DNA of 64,000 nt, taken from positions 21,455 through 85,454 of the forward strand of contig CAYSWS010000001.1 of NCBI GenBank assembly GCA_964434935.1, written 5' to 3'. Positions 1 through 9,679 of the stretch are shown here, piece by piece. The first letter of the stretch is position 1. Every line of letters starts with the position of its first letter. This DNA is from CAYSWS01 sp964434935 (GTDB lineage Bacteria; Patescibacteriota; WWE3; UBA101185; UBA10185). The notes beneath the pieces were generated by a model. That model had not been told where the DNA came from and did not search any database. It saw only the letters and a list, made by a program, of their open reading frames with translations. The translations under genes and the position numbers were made by a program.

Positions 1-172
1 AATAGGCGGCGTGATGGTGCTGCCGGTGAAAAGCTCTCTTTATAAGGTAGTAAAGACAGGCGACTCCGGTTTCAAACATGAGGAATTCTACGGCTTTTCC
101 TTTGTACCTCTGGTCCAAGATCCCATGAGCGGAGAAGAGAACAAGGAGGATGCAAACTTCTTAGGTGTATAA
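1..172 (+). CDS. C-terminal fragment of protein-L-isoaspartate O-methyltransferase-like protein
   Basis: The frame is open from the window edge to a TAA at 170-172 and encodes the last 56 residues of a protein. The segment reads GGVMVLPVKSSLY, then FYGFSFVPLV, which matches the end of PCMT-type methyltransferases, where a strand with a GG(R)MV.PV pattern is followed by an F-x-x-FVPL segment. These enzymes transfer methyl from S-adenosylmethionine to isoaspartyl residues in damaged proteins. The SAM-binding part lies outside the window, so the assignment rests on the tail alone. The next gene begins 24 bases later on the same strand. Confidence 0.6.
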   Translation, partial: IGGVMVLPVKSSLYKVVKTGDSGFKHEEFYGFSFVPLVQDPMSGEENKEDANFLGV

Positions 173-196
173 TACAGCTGTCCGGAAAGTACTTGC

Positions 197-1066
197 GTGA
201 ACTTATTTAAAAAAGATCCAAAACGTTTGTTCGAACTTGTTGCCGCCATCACCTTGTTGCTACTGGCTTTTTACTTTGTGCTCTTCTTTGAGGCGGCAGG
301 TAGCAAGAAAGCCCCTCCCACTGTGCCCTCAACCCCGTCGCCGGCGGAGGAAAAACCCGCAGATCTCCTTCAGGAAGAGCAAAATATTGATTATTCACAA
401 TTTGGGGCGGTACACGTGGAGGTAGATTCTCCTTCTTATGCTAAAAGTAATTTTGATGTCAATCCAAACACTGGCGTCACTATCTATTTCAATGAGCCGG
501 TCAATGTGAGTGATGCGGCTGCTCGTTTCAAGTTAATTAATGGTAATACTAATGAAAAAGTAGCGGTTACGGTTGCATCTGAGCTCAGAAGCGAGAACGG
601 CCAATCGGATGTGAACTATTGGAAATGGCAGGATGTGTGGCAGGAAAAACTGATATTTACACCGACGGTGGAATTGGAACCGGTAACCATGTACAAAGTA
701 GAGATCGATGGCGGCTACTACAACGAAAAAGGTACAGGGACTGCTCCCGGGAATTACAGGTTCGAATTTTTAACGGCCGGAAAACCTGGAATACTCAGTA
801 CCAATCTTGATAACAGAGACAGCAAGGTCCCTTTTGGCGAGCAGGTGAAAGTAATATTCAAATCACCCATGAGCCAGGAAGAGCTGCAAACCAAAGCCTT
901 GCTCAGTCCTGATACGGCACTGGACGTGCAGGTGAACGATAAGATCATGATCATAAATAACCCTTTGCCAAAAGGTGCTTACGAACTTACTATACCGGGG
1001 AGTACCGAGGATATATACGGACGGCCCTTGGGCGAGGACTTTATCTTTGATTTTAGTGTGATATAG
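197..1066 (+). CDS. Membrane-anchored protein with two SbsA-type Ig-like domains
   Basis: The 289-aa product starts with GTG. It has a short basic N-terminus, one hydrophobic segment (about residues 12-33) and a Pro/Ser/Glu-rich linker (about 37-60), then an extracellular part. Residues about 75-195 resemble a Big_5/SbsA Ig-like domain: strand patterns GVTIYFNEPVNV and MYKVEIDGGYY with a terminal FEFLTAG. A second shorter copy follows (VKVIFKSPMS to FIFDFSVI). Such domains are structural modules of surface proteins, so a wall- or membrane-attached structural role is likely. A TATAAT box lies at 169-174, overlapping the stop of the previous gene. No enzyme motif is seen. Confidence 0.65.
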   Translation: MNLFKKDPKRLFELVAAITLLLLAFYFVLFFEAAGSKKAPPTVPSTPSPAEEKPADLLQEEQNIDYSQFGAVHVEVDSPSYAKSNFDVNPNTGVTIYFNEPVNVSDAAARFKLINGNTNEKVAVTVASELRSENGQSDVNYWKWQDVWQEKLIFTPTVELEPVTMYKVEIDGGYYNEKGTGTAPGNYRFEFLTAGKPGILSTNLDNRDSKVPFGEQVKVIFKSPMSQEELQTKALLSPDTALDVQVNDKIMIINNPLPKGAYELTIPGSTEDIYGRPLGEDFIFDFSVI

Positions 1067-1073
1067 GCGTTTT

Positions 1074-1328
1074 TTAATCAGAGTAGATTATTTGGCCTGT
1101 AAATTTGGCCATAATCACCACAATAATTATAAATATTATGATGATGGTAAAGGTAAGAAGCTTGATGGCAAACTTCATATCTTCCTTTTTCTGTTCCTTT
1201 TTCTTGCCCGGTGCCTCTTGATGTTCTTCGTCGACGTTGGCAAGTTTCTTTTCCAATTCTTTTGTCGCCCCGGAAAGAATGGGTACCAAAATGACTCCTG
1301 CCAGTATCAATAACCAAATATAAAGCAT
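1074..1328 (-). CDS. Small two-helix membrane protein, function unknown
   Basis: The 84-aa product has a hydrophobic N-terminal helix (about 3-20), a charged Glu/Lys-rich middle (about 24-52) and a second, Ile-rich helix (about 55-76). The start is supported by a -10-like TAAAAT eight bases upstream of the ATG and no Shine-Dalgarno site, the leaderless pattern used widely in this window. Its stop faces the stop of the Ig-like gene with only 7 bases between them. I do not recognise the family. An overlapping reading in another frame (1078-1446) lacks these features. Confidence 0.55.
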   Translation of the reverse strand: MLYIWLLILAGVILVPILSGATKELEKKLANVDEEHQEAPGKKKEQKKEDMKFAIKLLTFTIIIIFIIIVVIMAKFTGQIIYSD

Positions 1329-1385
1329 ATGCTCTAATTTTAAGAGGAGAGAGGTCAGCGGTCAAATGAGTCAGGGACGAAGAGA

Positions 1386-2585
1386 TCAGATCTTTCTTAT
1401 GAATTTCCACTGTAAAATAGGTACCATGGAGACAACAAAAAACCACACCTTTATCGCTTGCAGATTCTGACTGCCAATGAAGGTGACGAACATGATAAAA
1501 AAGAGCGCCCCAAAGAACCTGCCAAAACCTAAGGCAATTTCCCTGGCGGCCAGGTACTGGGATTCCGTTTCCAGGAAAAAGTTGCTTCGGCTCTCAATGG
1601 TAGAGAGAATGATAGCCGCCGCAGGAAAACCGAACAAGGGTCCACCTAAGGTAGATAAGATCCTGTCGGCGATGAGTGAGTTAAGATTCAAGTGGGTAAT
1701 GAATATAGCTTTACCGAAAAATATTAAAAAAGCCCCGATCAAAATGAAGAGCGACCTCTTTTTAATATCTATCCTTTTACTTAAAAAATAGATGTAAGCG
1801 GCCCCGAACAGCCCAAATATGGCTGAGTACAGACCTAAGCTAAATTCTGTCTTTAATATTTGATAGGAAAATATTACCAGCAGTAGTTTGGTAGCAGTTT
1901 CAGAAAAACCGTTGAGTAGTTCGTAAAAAGAGAAGTTTTTGAACCTTTGGCTGTTGGTTATGCCCAGTACCTGGGAAAATCGAAAATATCTTAAAGAATA
2001 AACAGGTAAAAGCTCAACGTAGCCGGCCATAATAAGAAGAACTGAAATGGACAGTGCATAAAGCAGGTAGTAACCCGCAAACTCCATGCCCACCACTTGG
2101 GGCAGATAGGTGATGAGGAAACCCGTCAGGGCGGGCAAAAAGGTGGCCAGGACCGTGAAAAGACCGGCCAGGGTGCCAAAGAAGTGCTCGCGGTTCTGAT
2201 CGTTGGTGAGGCGGATCTGCAGCAGATTGTAAGTGCCCCAGTAGATACCGCTGCCCAAACCTTGCAGAGTGCCTAGAAGTAGCAAGTGATCGATGAGGCC
2301 TTCTCTGAGATGCAAAATGAGGCTGTACATGATGATAAGAATGAAAAATGAAAGACGGAAGACTTGCTTGGATTTAAGAACGGCCAGTAAAAAACCGGAA
2401 AAAAAGTAGCCGACGAGCATGAGGAGACCATACATGAGATCAAAATAGGCGATATAACCAAAATCGCTGCGCAGACGCCACAGCAAGACATGAATGAAGC
2501 TGTTGGTCAGCAGAGTAGAGACTATGAAAAGCAAATGCAGAAACAGCGTCTTGTAGGCATTGTTCGAAATGGGTTTTTGGAGCAT
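1386..2585 (-). CDS. MFS-type transporter with about 12 membrane segments
   Basis: The 399-aa product is hydrophobic throughout, with about twelve membrane-spanning stretches, and it has the size of a Major Facilitator Superfamily carrier. The loop after the second helix (LKSKQVFRLSFF) and the segment LGTLQGLGSGIYWGTYNLLQ resemble the helix 2-3 and helix 4 regions of drug/sugar-type MFS proteins. No substrate can be read from the sequence. The start is supported by TAAAAT seven bases upstream of the ATG, a leaderless arrangement. It stands alone on the minus strand, with the LytR_C-type gene upstream. Confidence 0.7.
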   Translation of the reverse strand: MLQKPISNNAYKTLFLHLLFIVSTLLTNSFIHVLLWRLRSDFGYIAYFDLMYGLLMLVGYFFSGFLLAVLKSKQVFRLSFFILIIMYSLILHLREGLIDHLLLLGTLQGLGSGIYWGTYNLLQIRLTNDQNREHFFGTLAGLFTVLATFLPALTGFLITYLPQVVGMEFAGYYLLYALSISVLLIMAGYVELLPVYSLRYFRFSQVLGITNSQRFKNFSFYELLNGFSETATKLLLVIFSYQILKTEFSLGLYSAIFGLFGAAYIYFLSKRIDIKKRSLFILIGAFLIFFGKAIFITHLNLNSLIADRILSTLGGPLFGFPAAAIILSTIESRSNFFLETESQYLAAREIALGFGRFFGALFFIMFVTFIGSQNLQAIKVWFFVVSMVPILQWKFIRKI

Positions 2586-2605
2586 TGCTTCTATTTTAGC
2601 ATTTG

Positions 2606-3412
2606 CTACTGCAGATCTTTATCCAGGATATCAGTACCGGCGATGATGACTATGTCTACATCCGGGAAGGTCACGTCATAGGGAGGTTCTTCTAGTTTGC
2701 CGGAGAGCTTGTCTTTGATCTGTTCGGCAACATCATGGTGTTTTTGTGTGACGTCTATAATGATAGTTTCATCGTAAACCTCCTCAGCATTTTTAAGAAT
2801 TTCTACGGATATGGTGTTACCGGGCATTTCCTTGACCAGAAAAGCGCCTACCTTGGTAGCTAAGCCTTCTATATATAATGTACCGTTGTAAATGGCCAGT
2901 TTGGCGGGTTCTTCCGGTTCCACTTTCTCCGGAGTGGTAACGGCTACGGTATCGCTGGTTTCGTCTCCCAGCACGGTCTCATTTAGGGCTGTTCTGGATA
3001 CCGTGTTTTCCATCTCACTGAGGCTGATGGGAGCTAACTCTATGACCTTGTTGATACTTGGTCGGTATAGAACAGCTCTTTGGGATTTGGGGTATATAAG
3101 TACTCTATCTCCGTCTTCAGCTTGTGAGAAGAACTTTTGTGATCTTACTTTTACGGCTTTCGTGACCTCAGCCATTGTAGGCTCCTCGTCCTGTGGTAAG
3201 AAAGCTAACTTACCAACTTTTTTAATGATATCGTTCTTTTCTTTTATGGCACGTACCGTTTCATCTTCTTGGAAAGCTGATAGCTCTTTTTGCGTCTTGT
3301 AGTATTCATAGCCAAAATACCCGATTGTCATCAGGAAAAGCACCACCATCAGTATAGGTGTGAGCTTTTTGAAGGGCAGTTTTGTGTTCGAAAGACCTTT
3401 TAAGTATTTCAT
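2606..3412 (-). CDS. Membrane-anchored LytR_C-domain protein
   Basis: From the chosen ATG the product is 268 aa: a basic N-terminus, one transmembrane helix (about 17-38), a short coiled-coil-like stretch, a linker, then a C-terminal domain (about residues 170-268). That domain starts KLAIYNGTLYIEGLA and has alternating strands and helices as in the LytR_C domain. LytR_C domains often accompany LCP enzymes that attach polymers to peptidoglycan, but no LCP catalytic domain is present, so an accessory envelope role is inferred. An in-frame ATG 21 bases upstream (3433) is possible. I prefer 3412 because -10-like sequence lies just upstream of it. Confidence 0.6.
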   Translation of the reverse strand: MKYLKGLSNTKLPFKKLTPILMVVLFLMTIGYFGYEYYKTQKELSAFQEDETVRAIKEKNDIIKKVGKLAFLPQDEEPTMAEVTKAVKVRSQKFFSQAEDGDRVLIYPKSQRAVLYRPSINKVIELAPISLSEMENTVSRTALNETVLGDETSDTVAVTTPEKVEPEEPAKLAIYNGTLYIEGLATKVGAFLVKEMPGNTISVEILKNAEEVYDETIIIDVTQKHHDVAEQIKDKLSGKLEEPPYDVTFPDVDIVIIAGTDILDKDLQ

Positions 3413-3495
3413 GGTGTAAACATATTTTACCAAGATAAATTGTACTATTGAAATACAAATTAAGATAATGAGAATTCTATTGTAAAATAAGTGTA

Positions 3496-6400
3496 ATGCC
3501 TAAGATCTTAAAAGTATTTGTATTTATCATGCTGGCGGCTGTTATCTATGCTCAAAGAACTTATGCTTGGGTAGGCGACGGCGTGGCAAACCTCAAGGGT
3601 ACACAAACCACTGACAGCACCAATTTGAATCAAAACACACCCTATGCCATTGTGTGGAGCAGCTCGGATTTTGATGCTAATTTCTATGACCACGACCCTG
3701 CAGGGCCCAATCCGGAAAGACTGTACGTTGACCAGACCGGTGACTATCTGGTAACACTAACCTTGCCCATGATAACGGGAGATACAGAGCAAAGGGAGCA
3801 AGTGCAGATGGAGGTGTTCGTTAATGGCTCAGCGGCTGATGGGGCTATTGGTGGCTCATCGTACTTGCGAAATCTGAACAATCACATTGAAGCATCTGAC
3901 CATGTGGCTGTAATGCTCAGCGGCCTTTCGTCAGGTGACTATATTGAGGTTTTTGTTTGGGAGACAGGTATTGACGGAATCGTTAATGTGTCAGGCACAG
4001 CTAGTATGTACGTAGAGCATATAAGCGCATCACGCACCGTTTTTACAGCTACAGCAACGCAGACCAACGCTCCCAGCTCACCTACAAACTTGAACCAGTC
4101 AACTGCTTATGAGCTGGAATGGGCAGAAGTTAGGGAGGACAGTGGTTTTACTCACAGTGACGGTACAAACCCAGAAGATATCCAACTGGACTCCAGCGGG
4201 CACTATTTGTTATTTGTGAACGTACCGGTTTATGACAGCAGCGGTACTGACAGGCAGAGTGTTTTGGTCATACCCCGGCTGGATGGAAGTACTGTAGCCG
4301 GGGGAAATGCCAAGCAGGGTTATATTAGAGACCAGAGCTCTTACAATAATTATTCCTCAATGCACTGGTCAGGAGTGGTGTTTGCTGCCAGCGATAACCA
4401 GGTGCTTACCATACAGACACAGCAAAATTCCAGCGGAGGCACAACCACCGTCCCCTCAGGAAAGAACGCTTCCATATTTGTAGAAAAGCTTGATGATGCT
4501 GTGGCCAATATGATTGCCCTTAGGGGTACTGATCTTACCGGAGGTACGGACTGGAATGTAAATCCGGCTCAGGGTATTAAATGGGAGACCAATGTCTTTA
4601 AGGACTCATCGATCTATACGCATAATACCGGCAGCAATCCTCAACAGGTTACAGTAGAAAAAGCAGGCGACTACCTTCTGGTTTTCAACGACTCTATGGG
4701 CACCAGCACTGTGCAAAGAATTGCTAATAAAATAACTGTGCAAGTAGACGGCACTGATGAAACAGGGGCGATCGTGACAACACACTATATAAGAGGGCAA
4801 AGCTATAACCACTACGAGTCCTCAGGATCTCTAGTTTTCCTGATGGAAGATCTTACACCCGGAAATGTGGTGACCGTAAGCACTGAACAAGCCGGTAACA
4901 ACGGAACTTTAAATGATAATCAAGACGCCATGTTCTTTCTTTGGTACAAAGGTAGAGCTAATGCCCATACAGCACAGCTGAAATACAGATGGCGAGACGA
5001 TACCACAGACCTCAACACTGATGGAGGCTGGAAGGCGGCAGAAAACACTATCTGGGATTCCGCCGCTAGAAGTACCACATACAGATTGAGATTAGCCATA
5101 ACCAATGTCGGTGACTCAGCAGAATCATCCGCCCGTACTTATGAACTCCAATTTGGTGAGATGACAACTACATGTGAGGATATCAGCACATGGGTGGGGG
5201 TGGACGATTCGTCAGATTACATTGATATGGTAGCTACCGCGCACATAACGCCGGATGGAGAAGCCGCTACTTCAGGCCTCCTTTCCAATGCTGAAAGCTA
5301 CTCTTTTGTTAATGGCGAAGGTAGGGAAAGTGCTGATACCACAGGTTCTATTGGTGCACTATCATCAGGGGAATATACTGAGCTTGAATACAGCATCCGC
5401 CCTGCAGCCTCAACCCCTTTCAATACTACTTTTTGTTTTAGGGTTTATGATACCACAGCGGGAGCGCCCATAGACGCCTATGAAAACTATGCTTTGCTGC
5501 AGATCAGGACACCTTATATTGAGCAGCTGCACTATCGTTGGCGTGATGACACAACTGATCTAAACAGTGCAGGTGGCTGGATAACGGATGAGGATAGTGA
5601 CCCGGCTGTGGAGATCAGTGTTGGAGATACCTACAGGTTGAGGTTTGAAACGGCTAACACCGGCTCTATTGCTGAGGAAGAAGCCCACTCCTTTGAAGTT
5701 CAATTTGGAAAACTGGAGACCACCTGTGCCGCCATTTCAACGTGGACAGGCATTGGTGATTCTTCTGATGATTTTGACATGGTGGGGACAACGCATATAG
5801 ATCCTGATGGTGAATCCACCACCTCAGGTTTGCTGGCCAACACTGATGGGTATTCATATACAAACGGTGAGGGTAGAGATACGGCAGATACTACCAGTTC
5901 TCTGACTGCCATGACAAATGGTTATTACCGGGAATTGGAGTTTAGTTTTGCCGCCACGGCAAACTCCACACCAAGTGCTTCATACTGTTTTAGGGTGGTT
6001 GATGACTTTGGTGAGCTGGAAAACTACAATGTTTACCCCGTAGTTACTGTTGAGGGTGGTTTCAAAGTACAAAAGATCATTGGCTCCATCACAGGTACTT
6101 TAAGCCAGACAGAGACCATTGATACTATTGCCAGTCTGGAGAACGCTTTTGTCATGATGGATTTTACTGGAGCCTCGAAAGCAGATAACATTCCTTATGA
6201 AGCTACTTGCACGGCATATTTATCTTCAACCTCTGAAGTGACGGTGGAAAAGTCCAATATAAGTGGAGAATGCCAGTACGCCGTATATGTCATTGAAGCA
6301 TTAAGGAACGAATTTATTGTTCGTGGCCGCGGTGCAGTGACCATAAATACCTCCGAGCTTAGTGATACAGCCCCCGCTAATAACATTGGGGACATTCTTG

Positions 6401-7758
6401 ACACAAATAAGGTTTTTATACCTGCTAATGTTAGAAGTAACGGGGACAGTGCTGATGAGTGGCGGGAGACTTATGTTACCACAGAGCTGGTAAACGCAAC
6501 TGCCGTTAAATCTACAATTGGCAATAATTCAGGCGCAGATGTTGTCACCATTGTAAGATACGAAGTTGTAGAGTTTTTAGCTTCGGGGGTATCAGTGCAA
6601 ACAGGAGAGGCTGATCTGACAAGTTTGACCAACGCTGATCAAACAGTAACTTTAGATACAACTGTGGATACTTCAAGATCCTTTGTTTACGCCACTTTTA
6701 GGCATCAGGATGATGGTTTGGCACAGACATCAGTAAGGATGTGGCTCTCTGATGTGGATGAGATCAGTTTTGATAGGAACACCACAACCACTGATCTGGA
6801 TAGCTTCGCTCGGTGGTGGGTGGTGGAGTTTCCTAGTGGGGGTGTATCAGTGCAAAGGGATACAGGTAGGCAGACCGTCGGTGAAGATCTCATCCCATTA
6901 TCTATTCCAACACCGATCAATACATCGAGGACATTTCCTATTTTTACTGCCTCCAATAGCGGTACCGGTAACGCTTTCCCCAGAGGACGTTATTACTCAG
7001 AAATCTTAGATGAATCAAGTGCTCAATTCATTTGTGGTTATGACGGTAATACAGTAGATTATGCTTGGCAGATCGTAGATACCAGCGGTTTTGTGACTGA
7101 CAAATACAACTTTGCTCAAAATGACTTTGAGTTTTTTGAAACGAATAATTCCGTGACCTTGACCAATAACTGGCCTCCCGGTTATGGCGACAACTTATTG
7201 GAAAATGAAGCCATGACGCAGATCCCAGCCACCAATGAGACATTAGCTTATGGTGACAAGACTAGGTTGCAAATGAACATGACCATCAGCGGCATCACAT
7301 TTCCCAGTACCAGCACAGGTTTTATCTTACAGTACAGAGAGACAGAGGACTGCACTACTTATGGATATTGGACCGACGTAGGAGATAAGGGCAGCGGTTC
7401 TATCTGGCGGCTGTATGATGAGGCGGCAATTGGTGATTCAACTACTCAGGTGAACGACATTTCCACCTCTGACTCATCGGCGGAAGGTTATTATTCGGAA
7501 ATAAATCCTTCAGCCAACAATCCAAATGACGTACTAGTAGGTGAAAACACCGAGTGGGACTGGCCCATAGAGAACAACGGTGCAGCAGACAACACCACTT
7601 ACTGTTTTAGAATGGTATTGGATGACTACCGTGTTCTAGGAAGCTACCAGTCCGACAGCTTTCCCAAGATCACCACTGCCCCCGGAGTAGGGGATCTTAT
7701 GAGGCATGGTAAGTTCTTTCAAAACGAAACTTTCAAAGGTTATTTTTGGGCTGACTAA
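3496..7758 (+). CDS. Large secreted multi-domain surface protein
   Basis: The 1420-aa product begins with a signal peptide (about 1-24). Three related jelly-roll/C1q-like modules follow (about 25-175, 180-335, 337-485), each with N-L-N-Q-like starts and a GDYL or GHYL strand. Next come two copies of a domain beginning YRWRDDTTDLN (about 494-673 and 678-852), then a region with two repeats sharing WWVVEF/VRYEVVEF and GVSVQ motifs (about 855-1190). A C-terminal beta domain ends GDLMRHGKFF...FWAD. The start is leaderless: TAAAAT seven bases before the ATG. The modular, Thr/Ser/Asn-rich, low-Lys make-up fits a surface adhesin or layer protein. The next gene starts three bases after the stop, so the two are probably co-transcribed. 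Confidence 0.8.
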   Translation: MPKILKVFVFIMLAAVIYAQRTYAWVGDGVANLKGTQTTDSTNLNQNTPYAIVWSSSDFDANFYDHDPAGPNPERLYVDQTGDYLVTLTLPMITGDTEQREQVQMEVFVNGSAADGAIGGSSYLRNLNNHIEASDHVAVMLSGLSSGDYIEVFVWETGIDGIVNVSGTASMYVEHISASRTVFTATATQTNAPSSPTNLNQSTAYELEWAEVREDSGFTHSDGTNPEDIQLDSSGHYLLFVNVPVYDSSGTDRQSVLVIPRLDGSTVAGGNAKQGYIRDQSSYNNYSSMHWSGVVFAASDNQVLTIQTQQNSSGGTTTVPSGKNASIFVEKLDDAVANMIALRGTDLTGGTDWNVNPAQGIKWETNVFKDSSIYTHNTGSNPQQVTVEKAGDYLLVFNDSMGTSTVQRIANKITVQVDGTDETGAIVTTHYIRGQSYNHYESSGSLVFLMEDLTPGNVVTVSTEQAGNNGTLNDNQDAMFFLWYKGRANAHTAQLKYRWRDDTTDLNTDGGWKAAENTIWDSAARSTTYRLRLAITNVGDSAESSARTYELQFGEMTTTCEDISTWVGVDDSSDYIDMVATAHITPDGEAATSGLLSNAESYSFVNGEGRESADTTGSIGALSSGEYTELEYSIRPAASTPFNTTFCFRVYDTTAGAPIDAYENYALLQIRTPYIEQLHYRWRDDTTDLNSAGGWITDEDSDPAVEISVGDTYRLRFETANTGSIAEEEAHSFEVQFGKLETTCAAISTWTGIGDSSDDFDMVGTTHIDPDGESTTSGLLANTDGYSYTNGEGRDTADTTSSLTAMTNGYYRELEFSFAATANSTPSASYCFRVVDDFGELENYNVYPVVTVEGGFKVQKIIGSITGTLSQTETIDTIASLENAFVMMDFTGASKADNIPYEATCTAYLSSTSEVTVEKSNISGECQYAVYVIEALRNEFIVRGRGAVTINTSELSDTAPANNIGDILDTNKVFIPANVRSNGDSADEWRETYVTTELVNATAVKSTIGNNSGADVVTIVRYEVVEFLASGVSVQTGEADLTSLTNADQTVTLDTTVDTSRSFVYATFRHQDDGLAQTSVRMWLSDVDEISFDRNTTTTDLDSFARWWVVEFPSGGVSVQRDTGRQTVGEDLIPLSIPTPINTSRTFPIFTASNSGTGNAFPRGRYYSEILDESSAQFICGYDGNTVDYAWQIVDTSGFVTDKYNFAQNDFEFFETNNSVTLTNNWPPGYGDNLLENEAMTQIPATNETLAYGDKTRLQMNMTISGITFPSTSTGFILQYRETEDCTTYGYWTDVGDKGSGSIWRLYDEAAIGDSTTQVNDISTSDSSAEGYYSEINPSANNPNDVLVGENTEWDWPIENNGAADNTTYCFRMVLDDYRVLGSYQSDSFPKITTAPGVGDLMRHGKFFQNETFKGYFWAD

Positions 7759-7761
7759 ATT

Positions 7762-8736
7762 ATGAAATATATTACTACTATAATCATAACAACTATACTT
7801 ATCACTAGCATAGTATGTGTGCCATTTTGTTATAAAAAAGCTGCTGCACAAGAAAGAACGCCAACGCAAACTCCGGTTACTGTCTATCGCACGGAGGATG
7901 AGTCCGGATTTTCCCAGATAGTTTTGAATGATAATGGAGACGTACGTATCATCACCAACGACAGATGGCCGCATGCAGACCCTATTAGCGATGGAAAAGT
8001 GGTGGTGTGGTCTGCCCAAGTAGGTTCTTTATGGCAGCTCTTTTACTATGATATTGCTTCAGGTCAAACCATACAGTTGACCAGAACAGGCAATAACGTT
8101 GATCCTCATCTTTCTGATGGTGTGGTAGCGTGGGAAGGACAGCGCGGCGGCACCTGGCAGATCCTTATGTTCGATGGCGTAAGAGTGATGCAGATCACCA
8201 ACAGCATTTATCCTGCCCAGGACCTGGTCATAAAAGATGGCATGATAGCCTACACGCAAAAGAACGCTCAGGATGAGTGGCAGGTGTACGTGTTTGACAT
8301 CCTAGAGGCAAAGATAAACAACCTTACTCCTCAAGGGTCAGGCAAAGATCCTATCATTGAGGAGGGTGAAGTTTCCTGGCAGCAAACGGACGAGGACAGC
8401 GGCGAGATCACTTTTTTTTCCTATGACACCACTAGTCGCGACACCTTTTTCGAAAAAGTAAAAGAAGGCAGACAAAAGGTTGGGGGTACGGTTCTCAGAA
8501 GGTTTAAAGCAATACCTGATGAGCCAAAAGAGCCTGTGGAGAGAACCGTTCTGCCCAAGCAAGTCACAATTGAGGATATCAAGGAAGAGTTGGGGTTGGA
8601 TTTTGAGGGTTTGGCACCGGAAAGCCAGGCTGAAGAAACCCCTGTTGACGAACAGCCGCTGGAAGAAGTGCAGGAAAGCACCGAGTCTGTGACCGGAGAG
8701 GCTGACGTACCGGAAAGCACCACTTCCGGTCAGTAA
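7762..8736 (+). CDS. Secreted TolB-like beta-propeller repeat protein
   Basis: The 324-aa product has a signal peptide (about 1-30). Roughly four propeller blades follow (about 40-225), each with a pattern of DGKVVVWSA, WQLFYYDI or WQVYVFDI, as in TolB/WD40-like periplasmic repeats. Four or five blades are too few for a closed seven-bladed ring, so it may pair with another protein or be a partial propeller. The tail (about 260-324) is Glu/Pro-rich and of low complexity. It starts only 3 bases after the 1420-aa surface protein and probably acts with it outside the cell. Confidence 0.7.
   Translation: MKYITTIIITTILITSIVCVPFCYKKAAAQERTPTQTPVTVYRTEDESGFSQIVLNDNGDVRIITNDRWPHADPISDGKVVVWSAQVGSLWQLFYYDIASGQTIQLTRTGNNVDPHLSDGVVAWEGQRGGTWQILMFDGVRVMQITNSIYPAQDLVIKDGMIAYTQKNAQDEWQVYVFDILEAKINNLTPQGSGKDPIIEEGEVSWQQTDEDSGEITFFSYDTTSRDTFFEKVKEGRQKVGGTVLRRFKAIPDEPKEPVERTVLPKQVTIEDIKEELGLDFEGLAPESQAEETPVDEQPLEEVQESTESVTGEADVPESTTSGQ
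8709..8730. terminator. Hairpin between convergent genes
   Basis: ACCGGAA (8709-8715) and TTCCGGT (8724-8730) form a 7-bp stem with an 8-base loop. It lies at the 3' end of the propeller gene and 20 bases before the stop of the convergent gene. No strong T-run follows on either strand, so termination is plausible but not certain. Confidence 0.4.
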
Positions 8737-8749
8737 GAACCCTGCCGTG

Positions 8750-9610
8750 TTATTGACCTGTTTGATACTTTGTGCGCATGCCATTGACCGCTGCCTCAAG
8801 GTTGTAGGCTGTGTTGGTCAGATCGGTAAGAGTCTCCAAAACCCCGTTTCCAGCCAAATAGGATAATTCTGTCTGATAAGCCAGATCTTTCAGCTCATCT
8901 ATGGAGAGGGCATCTTCGCACACGCCTATATCCTCATAAGCAATGATCTCTTTGCCAGTTTGCGCCAGACATTCATCGAACAAGGCCTGTACCTGGTCTA
9001 GCCTAAGAATGAGATCCTTGGTATTGAACTTGCTCCTATCCACCTGCTCAACTTGGGATCTGACATCGGTGAAGATGTTCTTGTCTTTGAGCTCACCTTG
9101 ATAATAAGACGAAAAATCAATGTTATATTTTTGGTAATCGGAAGGTAGGTAAATGTTGTAAATGGCTTGTGTCACCTGTCCTACATTTTGATATTCCATG
9201 ATCAGTATTGTGGTGGCTGAGGAAATTTGTTCTGCGTTTTGCACTAGTTCAGGGGTTTGAAACTTTTTATCGATCTTATGCTGCAAGAACCCGGTGAGAG
9301 ACATCTTTTTTACTTGGGCTTTTTGCCGGTTGTATTCTTCTAATTTAGCCGTCAACTCCTGATTGGTTGTTTCAATTTGGCTCAAAATGGCGTTTTTCTC
9401 TTCCAGAAAGTCCAGACGGTTGGGATCAAGTTTAGTAAGTTCGACGGTGTTTATTCTGAGGGCAACCAATTTGGTCTTTATGTACGAAAGATCTCGGATC
9501 TGTTGGTCTACATATTGAGATGTGATCGATCTGGTATTTTTATAAATATAAAAACCAAGGTTTAACATTACAACTGCCGCCACAACTATGGGTAACAAGA
9601 ACTTTCTCAT
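8750..9610 (-). CDS. Membrane-anchored coiled-coil protein, function unknown
   Basis: The 286-aa product has an N-terminal hydrophobic helix (about 3-22), then long stretches of predicted helix rich in Leu, Glu, Gln and Lys (about 30-110 and 180-260), compatible with coiled coils. I do not recognise a family. The start at 9610 (MRKFLL) is preferred over an ATG six bases upstream because TAAGAT ends exactly six bases before it, the usual leaderless spacing here. It is convergent with the propeller gene and lies downstream of the 840-aa secreted protein on the same strand. Confidence 0.6.
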   Translation of the reverse strand: MRKFLLPIVVAAVVMLNLGFYIYKNTRSITSQYVDQQIRDLSYIKTKLVALRINTVELTKLDPNRLDFLEEKNAILSQIETTNQELTAKLEEYNRQKAQVKKMSLTGFLQHKIDKKFQTPELVQNAEQISSATTILIMEYQNVGQVTQAIYNIYLPSDYQKYNIDFSSYYQGELKDKNIFTDVRSQVEQVDRSKFNTKDLILRLDQVQALFDECLAQTGKEIIAYEDIGVCEDALSIDELKDLAYQTELSYLAGNGVLETLTDLTNTAYNLEAAVNGMRTKYQTGQ

Positions 9611-9679
9611 AAACATATCTTACTTAAAATATGTCTAAAGTTCTAATGTTTATTTGTAGGATCGTACTTAAAGAGTTGA

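Noticed and set aside
1078..1446. 122-aa minus-strand frame
   Set aside because: It overlaps the two-helix membrane protein in another frame and lacks a start signal or coherent composition.
7028..8019. Minus-strand frames over the end of the 1420-aa gene and the propeller gene
   Set aside because: Both are antisense shadows without start signals.
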